64,000 bases of DNA, taken from the NCBI GenBank assembly GCA_027658995.1, contig JAQDQK010000001.1:124001-188000 (forward strand). Direction: 5' to 3'. This stretch comes from Propionibacteriaceae bacterium AM104-82. Its GTDB lineage: Bacteria > Actinomycetota > Actinomycetes > Propionibacteriales > Propionibacteriaceae. The translations under genes and the position numbers were made by a program. Shown piece after piece: positions 34,465 to 43,028 of this stretch; the stretch's first letter is position 1, and each line of letters starts with the position of its first letter. Under the pieces are notes generated by a model. That model was not told the origin of the DNA, did no database searches, and was given only the letters and a program-made list of their open reading frames with translations.

Positions 34465-36984
34465 TCAGGCCCGCGCGAGCGCGGACAGGTCGTTGGCGGT
34501 GCGCAGCACCGGTGCAACTCTAAACGCCTCCGCGACGCCGCGTTCAGCGGTGTGCACGTTGATTGACCGGGAGGCCCCCGCGGGAAGCGTGACCAGCGCG
34601 TCGTCGGCGACCGCGTCGGCCGCGACCCGGTCGGCGAGCACCGTCAGGTCCTTCACAAGCGAGCGCGCCGTCACGTCGATCCGGTAGCCCTTCGCGGTCT
34701 CCGCGACCCGGACGTCCACCGCGTCGGGGGAGAGCCGGGCGTCCTTGACCTCGGCGAACAGTTCCACGACCCGCTCGGCGCCCAGTCCGACGACGAGAGC
34801 CTCGCCCTCCGCGTCGCCGGGGGTGACGAGGGGGGCCGACAGCGGCAGCCTGAGCACGGAGCGCGCGGGCACCGAGACCGGGGCCGAGTCCTCGGCGAGG
34901 AGTCCTCCGTCGAAGGTCTCGCGGCGTGCACGCAGCTCGTCCTCCCATGCCTGGTCGGTGTCGTTGACGGCGGTGACGCTCCAGCCGTCGGCCTCCTTGG
35001 CCACGACGAGCCTGCGCGGGGCGTAGGCCTGGCGCAGCGCGTACCACAGCGGCTTCCTGCGTTCCTCGTAGTCGATGGCCGCCCAGGACGTGACCGGCCA
35101 GCAGTCGTTGAGTTGCCACACGATGGAACCTGCGGTGCGCGGCCAGTGGCTGCGGTAGTGGTCGACGGCGTAGGCGACGGCGTGGGCCTGCTGCAGTTGG
35201 GTCGCCCAGTGCCAGTCCGCGAAGTCGGTCGGCACGCCCAGGTGCGGCGCCATCCCGTCGTCGAGTTTGCGGTTGCCGCCGTCGGCCTTCTGGTGCTCGA
35301 GGAAGACCGCGGTCTCCTTCGCGCCCGGCACGCTCGTGATGGGCTGGCCGTCGACGTGCAGCCAGTCCTGCAGCGTGCGCCAGGCGGGGGGCGCCTGGTA
35401 GCCGAACTCCGAGGCGAAGCGGGGGATGTCGTCGCGGTAGTGCGTGTAGTCGATCCGGTTCCAGACCTCCCACTGGTGATGGGTGCCGTGGTCGGGATCG
35501 TTGGGGTGCACGCCAGTGGCGGAGGCGCCGGGGGAGTAGGGCGAGTTCACGCTGTACGGCACGCCGGGGGCGAGTTCGGCCGCCACCGCCGGGAACAGTT
35601 CGGCCGCGTACCAGCCGCCCCAGCTTCGGCCGTCGAGCAGTTCCTTCCAGCCCCAGTCCTCGTAGCCCCACACGTTCTCGTTGCCGCCGTTGAGGACGGC
35701 GAGGCTCGGGTGCGCCACGAGCCGGGCGAGGTTCTCGCGGGCCTCGGCCTCCATCTCGGCGCGGAGCGGGGCGGCCTCGTCGTAGGCGGCGCAGGCGAGC
35801 AGGAAGTCCTGCCACACGAGCAGGCCCAGTTCGTCGCAGGCCTGGTAGAACGCGTCGTCCTCGTAGATGCCGCCTCCCCAGACCCGCACCAGGTTGATGT
35901 GCGCGTCGCGCGCCTGCACCAGTCGCCTGCGGTACCTGTCGGCGTCGATCCGGGAGACGAAGTGGTCGTCCGGGATCCAGTTGACGCCCTTGGCGAAGAC
36001 GGGGACGCCGTTGACCATGAGCGTGAACCGGGTGCCGAACTCGTCGGGGGAGCGGTCGACCTCGACGGTGCGGAAGCCGACCCTGCGCTCCCAGGCATCG
36101 AGCGTCGCGTCGTCGTCGGAGAGGGTGACGCGCAGCGGCCAAAGCGGTTGGTCGCCGTAGCCGACGGGCCACCAGAGCGCCGGGTCGTCGACCTGGACCG
36201 TCAGGCTCGCCCGGCGTTGCCCGTGGGCGACCCGCACCTCGGCGCGCCGCCCGGCGATCTCGGCCGTCAGCGTCACATCGCCTTCGGAGGCCCAGTCGAG
36301 GGCCGTGGTGAGTTCGACGATCCCGACGCCGTCCTCGACGCGGACCCGCGGGACGACCTCGGCGAGCCGGGCGTGGCGCCACCGCTCGACCCGGGCCGGA
36401 CGCCAGATGCCGGACGTGCGCAGGTCGGGCCCCCAGTCCCAGCCGAAGCTCGCCGCCATCTTGCGCACCGCGTTGAACGGCGTCGGGTAGGCGCTCGGCC
36501 GGTGCCCTTGACGCTCGGCCTCCGCGTCGGCGATCCGGGTGGGGGAGGCGAAATCGACCCGCAGTTCACGAGCGGGGAGCAGGTCCGTCACGTCGACGCG
36601 CAGCGCGCGGTGCATGTTGGCGCTGCTGCCGACCACCCGGCCGTCGACGGAGACCTCCGCGAAGGTGTCGAGCCCGTCGAAGACGATCTCGACCCGCTCG
36701 CCGTCGGCGGGCGCCTCGACGTCGGCGAGGTCGCGGACGTAGCGCCAGTCGAGGTCGAAGAGCCAGGCCTGCCCGCTCGCGTTGGTGTCGAGGTACGGGT
36801 CGGCGATCGCCCCTGCCCGGAGCAGGTCGGTGTGGACGCAGCCGGGCACCTGCGCGTCGAGGCGCTCGGGCAGCAGGGCGGAGCCCTCGCCGAGCGGGTG
36901 GAGCAGCCATCCTGAGTCGAGTCGGGTCACGCTGCGATCCTTGCGTCGGTCGGCGGTGTCGGTGGTCGAAATCGTCGAGGTCAC
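34465..36984 (-). CDS. Glycoside hydrolase family 2, beta-mannosidase type
   Basis: 839 residues from GTG 36984. Domain order is an N-terminal sugar-binding beta-sandwich (about 1-220), a second beta-sandwich, a TIM barrel (about 320-640) and C-terminal beta domains. The expected acid/base is Glu436 in NGGNENVWGYEDW and the nucleophile Glu526 in FASEFGYQ, as in exo-beta-mannosidases. There is no signal peptide, so it cleaves imported oligosaccharides in the cytoplasm. GTG 36984 overlaps the permease stop (GTGA) and has AGGAG seven bases upstream; GTG 36930 with AAGGA is an alternative. The AGE-family isomerase follows. Confidence 0.9.
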   Translation of the reverse strand: MTSTISTTDTADRRKDRSVTRLDSGWLLHPLGEGSALLPERLDAQVPGCVHTDLLRAGAIADPYLDTNASGQAWLFDLDWRYVRDLADVEAPADGERVEIVFDGLDTFAEVSVDGRVVGSSANMHRALRVDVTDLLPARELRVDFASPTRIADAEAERQGHRPSAYPTPFNAVRKMAASFGWDWGPDLRTSGIWRPARVERWRHARLAEVVPRVRVEDGVGIVELTTALDWASEGDVTLTAEIAGRRAEVRVAHGQRRASLTVQVDDPALWWPVGYGDQPLWPLRVTLSDDDATLDAWERRVGFRTVEVDRSPDEFGTRFTLMVNGVPVFAKGVNWIPDDHFVSRIDADRYRRRLVQARDAHINLVRVWGGGIYEDDAFYQACDELGLLVWQDFLLACAAYDEAAPLRAEMEAEARENLARLVAHPSLAVLNGGNENVWGYEDWGWKELLDGRSWGGWYAAELFPAVAAELAPGVPYSVNSPYSPGASATGVHPNDPDHGTHHQWEVWNRIDYTHYRDDIPRFASEFGYQAPPAWRTLQDWLHVDGQPITSVPGAKETAVFLEHQKADGGNRKLDDGMAPHLGVPTDFADWHWATQLQQAHAVAYAVDHYRSHWPRTAGSIVWQLNDCWPVTSWAAIDYEERRKPLWYALRQAYAPRRLVVAKEADGWSVTAVNDTDQAWEDELRARRETFDGGLLAEDSAPVSVPARSVLRLPLSAPLVTPGDAEGEALVVGLGAERVVELFAEVKDARLSPDAVDVRVAETAKGYRIDVTARSLVKDLTVLADRVAADAVADDALVTLPAGASRSINVHTAERGVAEAFRVAPVLRTANDLSALARA

Positions 36985-37817
36985 TTGGTAGCTCCTGCGG
37001 CGAAGCCGCTGTAGATGTAGCGCTGGAGGAAGAGGAAGGCGAGCAGGGTCGGGATCAGCACGATCAGGATGCCCGCGCAGATGACCTCCCACTGGGCGCC
37101 GTAGGGGCCCATGAAGCGGAACAGCGAGGTCGAGATGACGCCGAGGTCGCGCGAGGGCATGTACAGGAAGGGTGTGTAGAACTCGTTGTAGATGCCGATC
37201 CCCTTGATGATGACGACGGTGGCGATCGCGGGCTTGAGCATCGGCAGGATGATCTGGAAGAAGATCCGGACGTGTCCCGCACCCTCCAACGCGGCGGCCT
37301 CGTCGAGTTCCCGCGGGATGTTGCGGATGAACTGCAGGAAGATGTAGATGCTGACGATGTCGGTGCCCATGAACAGCAGGATCGCCGCCCCCCTGGTGTT
37401 GAAGATGCCGAGCGAGTTGACGATCTGGAAGGTAGCCACCTGGGTCGTCACGGCGGGCACCAGGGTGGCGAGCAGGAACAGGCCGAGCACCACGGCCCTG
37501 CCACGGAACTCGAAGCGGTCGATCGCGTAGGCGGCGAACGCGCCGATCAGGACGGTGCCCGTCACGGACACGACCAGGATGATCGAGGTGTTCGCGAAGG
37601 CCTGGAGCATGCCACCGCGGGTGAAGGCGGTGACGAAGTTGGAGAAGTTCAGCCAGTTCTCCGGCAGGTCGAACGGGCCCGACTTCAGGAACTCGCGCTT
37701 GCCCTTGAACGCGCCGATCACGATCAGCGCGATAGGCAGCATCATCGCCACCGCCGCGACGGTGAGGGAGAGGTACTTCAGCGCGGTCAGCGTGCCGCGC
37801 AGGATGCGTCCGGTCAT
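36981..37817 (-). CDS. Sugar ABC transporter permease, MalG type
   Basis: 278 residues, six predicted helices. The EAA loop is PRELDEAAALEGAGHVRIFF followed by QIILPML. It pairs with the upstream MalF-type permease, overlapping it by 4 bases at ATG 37817, and overlaps the beta-mannosidase start by 4 bases. Likely cargo is a beta-mannoside or manno-oligosaccharide, inferred from the coupled enzyme. No ATPase gene is in the cluster; carbohydrate importers of this class often share a common MsiK-type ATPase encoded elsewhere. Confidence 0.92.
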   Translation of the reverse strand: MTGRILRGTLTALKYLSLTVAAVAMMLPIALIVIGAFKGKREFLKSGPFDLPENWLNFSNFVTAFTRGGMLQAFANTSIILVVSVTGTVLIGAFAAYAIDRFEFRGRAVVLGLFLLATLVPAVTTQVATFQIVNSLGIFNTRGAAILLFMGTDIVSIYIFLQFIRNIPRELDEAAALEGAGHVRIFFQIILPMLKPAIATVVIIKGIGIYNEFYTPFLYMPSRDLGVISTSLFRFMGPYGAQWEVICAGILIVLIPTLLAFLFLQRYIYSGFAAGATK

Positions 37818-38815
37818 TTCGAGGCCTCCTGTGCCTTCCTGCGGGCGGCCCGCCTCGCCGTCTTGGCGTCGGGGTCGTCCGGGATGAGGGTGCGCTGCGC
37901 CCAGGTGATGACGAGCACGATCAGCAGCAGCACCACGGCCATCGCCGAGGCGAGGCCGACGTGGTTGAGCTGGAATGCCGTGTGGACGGTGCGGATCACG
38001 AAGGTCTCGGAGCCGTTGGCGCCGCCCGTCATGATGAACGGGATCTCGAAGACCGACAGCGCGCCGGAGACCGCAAGGATCGCCGACAGCCCCACGATCG
38101 GGCGGATCGACGGCAGGATCAGGTGCCGGAACTGCTGCCACCGGTTGGCGCCGTCGAGCGCGGCCGCCTCGTACTGTTCGGCGCCGATCGACTGGATCGC
38201 GCCCAGGAAGAGCACGAAGTTGAGCCCCATGTAGCGCCACACCGACACCGAGGCCAGCGTGTAGTTGACGACGTCCGGGTTGCCGGTCCACTGCAGGATC
38301 AGGTCGTCGAGCCCCATCGAGAGCAGCAGCGAGTCGAGGCCGCCGTCAGGGCGGAGGAAGTTATTGAAGATCAGCCCGATGGCCACCCCGTTGATGAGGT
38401 AGGGGAAGAACAGCAGGCCCTTCCACATGTTGCGGAAGGCGGTGCTGAAGCTGAGCACGGTGGCGAAGTACAGCGCGAGGCCCATCTGGGCGAAGGCCCC
38501 CACGAAGTAGAACAGCGAGACGTAGAAGACCCGCAGGTTCTCCGGCTGGGTGAACACGCTGACGAAGTTCTTCAGGCCGACGAAGTTCTTGACGGGGTCG
38601 AGGCCGTCCCAGTCGGTCAGGGAGTACCAGAACATGTTGGCGACGGGAAGGTAGGTGAGGAGGCCGAGCAGCGTGAGGGGAAGCAGCAGGAACAGCCAGG
38701 GGGTCGCCTTCGACCTGAGGGTGCGGTGCGGCCGGCGGGCCGGGGAGGGCTCTGCGGTGAGCCCTTCCCCGGTCGCGGTCGACGCCTTCGGGGGCGCCTG
38801 GGTGAGGGTGCTCAT
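37814..38815 (-). CDS. Sugar ABC transporter permease, MalF type
   Basis: 333 residues. An extended hydrophilic N-terminus of about 45 residues precedes the first helix (TPWLFLLLPLTLLGLLTYL). The EAA loop is EQYEAAALDGANRWQQFRHL. ATG 38815 leaves a 5-base gap after the solute-binding protein stop. The downstream permease overlaps by 4 bases. It forms the membrane channel with the MalG-type partner. Confidence 0.92.
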   Translation of the reverse strand: MSTLTQAPPKASTATGEGLTAEPSPARRPHRTLRSKATPWLFLLLPLTLLGLLTYLPVANMFWYSLTDWDGLDPVKNFVGLKNFVSVFTQPENLRVFYVSLFYFVGAFAQMGLALYFATVLSFSTAFRNMWKGLLFFPYLINGVAIGLIFNNFLRPDGGLDSLLLSMGLDDLILQWTGNPDVVNYTLASVSVWRYMGLNFVLFLGAIQSIGAEQYEAAALDGANRWQQFRHLILPSIRPIVGLSAILAVSGALSVFEIPFIMTGGANGSETFVIRTVHTAFQLNHVGLASAMAVVLLLIVLVITWAQRTLIPDDPDAKTARRAARRKAQEASK

Positions 38816-38820
38816 CGCGA

Positions 38821-40131
38821 TCAGCCGACCTCGGCGCGCGCCTTCGTCCACGACGCGTTGAGGGTGTCGAAGAGTTCCTGCTTGGTCGCGGTCTTGTTGC
38901 GCGCGGCGTCGACGACCCCCTGGCGGAGCTTCGGCGTGTCGAGGCCGACCTGGGCGGTCTTGTCGATGTCGGTGAGCAGCGCCTCCTCGCCCTCCGCGGG
39001 CGGGTTGAGCGTGATCAGTTCGACGCCGGTCGCCTCGAAGTCCTTCAGGGTGGCGGGCAGTTCCCCGTCGACCTGCGGGGTGAGGCCGTCCTGCGAGATC
39101 GCGTAGCCGGACTCGTCGATGAACCAGTCGAGGAAGGCGCGCGCGGCGGCCTTGTTCTTCGAGTTCTTGTTGACGGCCAGGTTGTAGTCGCCTGCGGCGA
39201 CCGCGTGCAGCGTGCCGTCGACGGCGGCGGGGAACGGGATGTAGCTGATGTCGTCCGGGTTGGCACCCATGTCCTCGGCGGCCTGACGCATCTGCGGGAT
39301 CGCCCACGAGCCGAGGAACATGGCCCCGACCTGGCCATCCGCGATCATCGTCTTGGACAGTTCCCAGTTGGTGCTCGTCGGGTCGGCCTCGGTGAGTCCC
39401 TCGGCGACCAGGTCGTAGAGCAGGCCGTCGATGACCGCGTGATCCTTGCCTTCGGCCCAGGGCGCGTCCTCGTGGGCCATGGTGTTGACGACGTCGACGT
39501 CGTCGGTGATGGCGCCGCGGTAGTACTCCCACGCGGTGAGCGGCCAGCCGTCCTTGTAGTTGGTGTAGACGGGCGTGACCTCGGGGTCGGCCGCCTTGAT
39601 CTTCTTCATGGCGGCGATGAACTCTTCGGGGCTGGTGGGGGTGTCGGTGACGCCTGCCTCCGTCCAGACGCGCTTGTTGATCAGGACGCCGTTGGCGTTG
39701 CCGATCACGGGGATGCCGTAGGAGGTGCCCTCGAACGACTTGTCCTTGAGCCAGCGGTAGGTGGCCGACATGTCGTCGGTCTTGCCGAGCGGTTCGAAGA
39801 AGCTGGGCAGTTGGTCGCGGGTGACCGAGTTGGGGATGGCGAGCACGTCGCCGTAGTCCTCGGTGTTCATGCGGGTGCGGACCTCACCCTCGTAGTCGGT
39901 GATGCCCTCGAAGCTGACCTTCACGTCGGGGTACTTCTCCTCGAACTTCTTCGCGAAGCCGTCGAGGGTGCCGTCCTCGAGGAGGTCGGTGCGCCAGGTG
40001 AGCACGGTGATGTCGCCTGCTACGGCGTTGGGGTCCTCGTTGGCTGGCGAGGTGGAGCCGCAGGCGCTCGTGGCGAGCAGCATGCCTGCTGTGGCGATGC
40101 CGACGAATCGGCGGAGGGGGGTGGTGAACAT
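38821..40131 (-). CDS. Extracellular solute-binding lipoprotein, family 1
   Basis: 436 residues. A lipoprotein signal ends in LLATSAC with Cys24 as the anchor. The mature domain has the family 1 sugar-binding pattern (DITVLTWRTDLLEDGTLDGF, EEKYPDVKVSFEG, MFLGSWAIPQ). It captures an oligosaccharide outside the membrane and delivers it to the two permeases encoded next. It is the first gene of the minus-strand mannoside operon and is driven by a well-formed promoter with an overlapping palindrome at 40159-40187. GGACAAGG lies directly before ATG 40131. Confidence 0.93.
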   Translation of the reverse strand: MFTTPLRRFVGIATAGMLLATSACGSTSPANEDPNAVAGDITVLTWRTDLLEDGTLDGFAKKFEEKYPDVKVSFEGITDYEGEVRTRMNTEDYGDVLAIPNSVTRDQLPSFFEPLGKTDDMSATYRWLKDKSFEGTSYGIPVIGNANGVLINKRVWTEAGVTDTPTSPEEFIAAMKKIKAADPEVTPVYTNYKDGWPLTAWEYYRGAITDDVDVVNTMAHEDAPWAEGKDHAVIDGLLYDLVAEGLTEADPTSTNWELSKTMIADGQVGAMFLGSWAIPQMRQAAEDMGANPDDISYIPFPAAVDGTLHAVAAGDYNLAVNKNSKNKAAARAFLDWFIDESGYAISQDGLTPQVDGELPATLKDFEATGVELITLNPPAEGEEALLTDIDKTAQVGLDTPKLRQGVVDAARNKTATKQELFDTLNASWTKARAEVG

Positions 40132-40158
40132 CCTTGTCCTTTCGGGTGACCTGAAACT

Positions 40159-40187
40159 AACTTAGATAAGTTCCCGAAGTAAGTCAA
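40159..40187 (-). promoter_or_regulatory. Promoter of the mannoside operon with a palindrome over the -10
   Basis: Read on the minus strand: TTGACT (40187-40182), exactly 17 bases, then TAAGTT (40164-40159). The palindrome AACTTA-GA-TAAGTT (40159-40172 on the plus strand) covers the -10 box, so a bound repressor would block transcription. The ROK regulator at 41114 is the obvious candidate. The LacI-like neighbour lacks a DNA-binding domain. Confidence 0.7.
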
Positions 40188-40221
40188 GGACGTGATCGTG
40201 TCGCGATTGGCGGGGGTTGAC

Positions 40222-41046
40222 TCAGGTGCTCTCGGCGAGCCTGACGGTGGGCGCGGGGACGGTGTAGACGCGCGGCTTGGCCCCCGTGATCGCGTCGAGC
40301 GTCGCGGTGCCGAGCGTGCTGCCCAGTTCGAACACGTCGATCGCGACGACGCTCAGTGGCGGGGTCGACAGGCGGGCGTTGGCGGTGTCGTCCCAGGCGA
40401 TGACTGCAAGGTCGGCGGGGACCCGGCGGCCGAGTTCAGCGGCCACGGCGATGCCCCCGACGGCCATCAGGTCGTTGTCGAAGAGGATCGCCGTCGGCGG
40501 CACCGGACGCTCGAGCAGCGCGCGCACCGCGTCGCCCCCGGAGCGCTCCGAGAAGTCGCCGTAGCCGAGCACGACGGTGAGGCCCAGTTCGTCGGCGACC
40601 CGGTGGAAGGCCTCGTCGCGGGCTTGAGTGTGCAGCAGATTGCGTGGTCCGCCGACCCGGGCGATGTGGCGGTGGCCGAGGTCGGCGAAGGTGATTGCCG
40701 CCGCCCGTGCGCCCTCGGCGTTGTCCACGTAGACGTGGCTGAGGGGCAGGGAGGGGGAGTCGCCGCCGAGCAGCACGACCGGGATCGGCAGTTCGGCCGC
40801 GAGGCCGACGCGCGGGTCGCCCTCGTGGTGGTCGGTCATGATGATCGCGTCGACCGCGCGCTCGTCGGCCCAGCGTCGCCACAGCCGTGGCTCCTCGGCT
40901 GGGTCGCTGACCAGTTGGATCAGCAGGCTCGTGTCGCGCCCGGCGAAGGCCGCCTCGATGCCCTGGGCGAGGTCGGACATGAACGGCTGCATGCCCTGGA
41001 TGGGGGCAGGGCGCACCAGCACCATGCCGACGACCTTCTCCGTCAT
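40222..41046 (-). CDS. LacI/GalR-type sugar-sensor protein lacking the helix-turn-helix domain
   Basis: 274 residues that correspond only to the periplasmic-binding-like sensor domain of LacI/GalR regulators. The protein starts at the first sensor strand (MTEKVVGMVLVRPA) and includes DNAEGARAAAITFADLGHRH, DAIIMTDHHEG and FDNDLMAVGGIAVAAELGRR. The usual N-terminal helix-turn-helix of about 60 residues is absent. It cannot be hidden upstream, because ATG 41046 has a strong GGAGG site and only 67 bases separate it from the divergent ROK gene. There is no signal peptide, so it is cytoplasmic. It lies between the mannoside operon and the ROK regulator. A sugar-sensing partner role is inference; decay of a former repressor is the alternative. 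Confidence 0.82.
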   Translation of the reverse strand: MTEKVVGMVLVRPAPIQGMQPFMSDLAQGIEAAFAGRDTSLLIQLVSDPAEEPRLWRRWADERAVDAIIMTDHHEGDPRVGLAAELPIPVVLLGGDSPSLPLSHVYVDNAEGARAAAITFADLGHRHIARVGGPRNLLHTQARDEAFHRVADELGLTVVLGYGDFSERSGGDAVRALLERPVPPTAILFDNDLMAVGGIAVAAELGRRVPADLAVIAWDDTANARLSTPPLSVVAIDVFELGSTLGTATLDAITGAKPRVYTVPAPTVRLAEST

Positions 41047-41113
41047 GAGGCAACCTCCTCGTTTGCTGAGTGGCACCGACTATATTCACTGAACGAACAA
41101 TGAGGAGGGTGGC
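41047..41113. promoter_or_regulatory. Divergent promoter region between the LacI-like and ROK genes
   Basis: Only 67 bases separate the two starts, and both strands carry strong ribosome-binding sites (GGAGG before 41046, GAGGAGG at 41102-41108). The AT-rich core TATATT (41081-41086) is followed by the small palindrome TTCACTGAA (41085-41093). Both promoters must overlap here, so one bound regulator could control both genes. Confidence 0.5.
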
Positions 41114-42301
41114 GTGGCAGACTCAGGAGGCTTCGCGCGGCTACCGATGTCCAGCAGGGCCGTCGCGGTCGAGCACATCCGCAACCACGGCACCCTGAGC
41201 CGCGTGGAGTTGACCCGGCTGATGGGGCTGTCCGCCCCGGCCGTGAGTGCCATCGTCCGCAAGTTGATCGACGACTCGCTCGTGGAGGAGACGGGGCGAG
41301 GGGAGTCCTCCGGGGGCAAGCCGCGCACGCTGCTGCGGCTCAACCCTGTCGCCCGCTACGTCGTGGGCCTGCACCTGAGTTTCCACTCCATCACCTATGT
41401 GCTGATCGACTTCGAGGGCGACGTCGTCGCGCGCTGGCGGCGGCCCAACCCGCTGCAGGGCTCCGACCCGAAGAACGTGGTCGCCCGGATCGTCGACCAG
41501 GTCGGCGACATGCTGGAGGCCGTCGACGTGGCATGGGGGAGCGTCATCGGTCTGGGCGTCGCGGCCCCCGGCCCGCTTGCGCGGGACCACGGGCTGCTCT
41601 CGGCGCCCCCTGACATGGCCGGCTGGGCGGGCTTCGAACTGCGCCAGGCGCTCGAGAGCAGGCTCCGCCTGCCGGTGCTGCTCGACAACGACGGGACCGC
41701 CGCGGCCGCGGGCACCCGGCTGTCGACCGAGCACTCGGAGAACTCCGTCGCGGTGCTGTTCATGAGCGACGGCATCGGCTCGGGGTTGCGGACGGGCGCC
41801 GACGTGTTCGCAGGATCGCACGGCAATGCGGGGGAGGTCGGGCACCTGTGCGTCGACGTCGACGGCCCGCAGTGCTGGTGCGGGGCAAAGGGCTGCCTGG
41901 AGGCTGTCGCGGGCCCCTCCGCGATGATCCGCGACGCGAGGGGGCTCGGCCTGCTCCCCGAGACGGCCGACCCGTCGAACCTCGCGTCCTTCTCGCTGCT
42001 CGCCAGGCTCGCGCTCCGCGGCGACCGCCGCGCGCTCGAGATCATCGACCGGTCGGCCCGGTACATGGCGCTCGGCGTGCAGGCCGTCGCGGCCATGTTC
42101 GACCCGCAGTTGCTCGTCCTCACCGGGCCCAGTTTCGCCGTCGCCGGGACGCTGTACCTGCCCGCCGCGCGCAGCCGGATCGAGTCCTCGGCCTTCGGCC
42201 GCGCGACGGGGTTGCGGGTCGTGATGGACGAACGCGGCTTCGACTCGGCGGCCATCGGCGCGGCCGACATCATGCTGCGCTCGGAGACGGCCGCCTCCTG
42301 A
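41114..42301 (+). CDS. ROK-family transcriptional regulator
   Basis: 395 residues. The N-terminal winged helix (about 15-80) contains GTLSRVELTRLMGLSAPAVS, a helix-turn-helix. The ROK domain follows, with the zinc ligands His244, Cys254, Cys256 and Cys261 (CWCGAKGCLEA). The ATP phosphate loop of ROK kinases (D-GGT) is replaced by GLHLSFHS, so it should be a regulator without kinase activity, like Mlc, NagC or XylR. GTG 41114 follows GAGGAGG. It is the best candidate to control the mannoside operon and its own divergent promoter. The ligand is probably a sugar or sugar phosphate. Confidence 0.9.
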   Translation: MADSGGFARLPMSSRAVAVEHIRNHGTLSRVELTRLMGLSAPAVSAIVRKLIDDSLVEETGRGESSGGKPRTLLRLNPVARYVVGLHLSFHSITYVLIDFEGDVVARWRRPNPLQGSDPKNVVARIVDQVGDMLEAVDVAWGSVIGLGVAAPGPLARDHGLLSAPPDMAGWAGFELRQALESRLRLPVLLDNDGTAAAAGTRLSTEHSENSVAVLFMSDGIGSGLRTGADVFAGSHGNAGEVGHLCVDVDGPQCWCGAKGCLEAVAGPSAMIRDARGLGLLPETADPSNLASFSLLARLALRGDRRALEIIDRSARYMALGVQAVAAMFDPQLLVLTGPSFAVAGTLYLPAARSRIESSAFGRATGLRVVMDERGFDSAAIGAADIMLRSETAAS

Positions 42302-42324
42302 GCCCTGCGGCTAGACTGCGCGCC

Positions 42325-43023
42325 GTGGGAAACCGACAGCCGCCAGTCCAGCAGGCGCCCCCTGCGCAGAAGCTCCGCCTGAAGTACGCCAAGCGAGGCC
42401 CGGGCCGGTTCACGTCGCACCGCGACTTCGGCCGCGCGCTGGAGCGGGCGCTGCGCCGCGCCGAGATCCCGATGGCCTACTCGTCAGGATTCTCTCCCCA
42501 CCCGCGCATCTCCTACGCCAACGCGGCGCCGACATCGGCCGCCTCGGAGGCCGAGTACGTCGAACTGGGGTTGAAGGAGGTCTGCGCGCCCGCGAAGGTC
42601 GTCGAGGCCCTCAACGACGTGCTTCCGCACGGCTTCGTGGTGCTCGACGCCGCCGACGCCGTCAGCGCCTCCCTCGGCGACCTGCTGCAGGCCTCCGACT
42701 GGGTGCTGCGGGTCAGCGACGCCGGTGAAGGGGTGCTCGCGGGCGCCGTCGACGACCTGATGGGGCGCGACGAGTCCCTGGTCGAGCGGATGACCAAGAA
42801 CGGGATGCGGACCTTCGATGTGCGCTCCGCCGTGATCTCGCTCGAGGTGAGCGACGACGAGACGCTCGCGCTGCGGTCGCTGCACCAGACGCCGCTGGTG
42901 CGTCCGGATGACGTGCTGACCGCGCTGCGGATGATCGACGAAAGGGTGCCCGCGAGGGCGTTGCTGACCCGGCTTGCGCAGGGGCCGCTGAAGGACGGGG
43001 AGATCGGCGACCCGCTCAGATAA
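42325..43023 (+). CDS. TIGR03936-family radical-SAM-associated protein
   Basis: 232 residues. The conserved start KLRLKYAKRGPGRFTSHRDF, then YSSGFSPHPRISYANA, matches TIGR03936/DUF2344, the regular partner of TIGR03960 radical SAM proteins. The function of the pair is not known. Normally the two genes are adjacent and followed by rne. Here rne follows as usual but the partner is at 24293. GTG 42325 lies seven bases after TAGACT (42312-42317), so this gene now has its own predicted leaderless promoter. Confidence 0.9.
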   Translation: MGNRQPPVQQAPPAQKLRLKYAKRGPGRFTSHRDFGRALERALRRAEIPMAYSSGFSPHPRISYANAAPTSAASEAEYVELGLKEVCAPAKVVEALNDVLPHGFVVLDAADAVSASLGDLLQASDWVLRVSDAGEGVLAGAVDDLMGRDESLVERMTKNGMRTFDVRSAVISLEVSDDETLALRSLHQTPLVRPDDVLTALRMIDERVPARALLTRLAQGPLKDGEIGDPLR

Positions 43024-43028
43024 GCCTT

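Noticed and set aside
40222..41113. Frameshifted LacI gene with the helix-turn-helix in another frame
   Set aside because: Only 67 bases lie between its start and the divergent ROK gene, too few for a 60-residue DNA-binding domain in any frame.
26249..42324. Genomic island with integrase or flanking direct repeats
   Set aside because: No integrase, transposase, tRNA target or matching direct repeats were found at the two edges; GC content and codon use look native.
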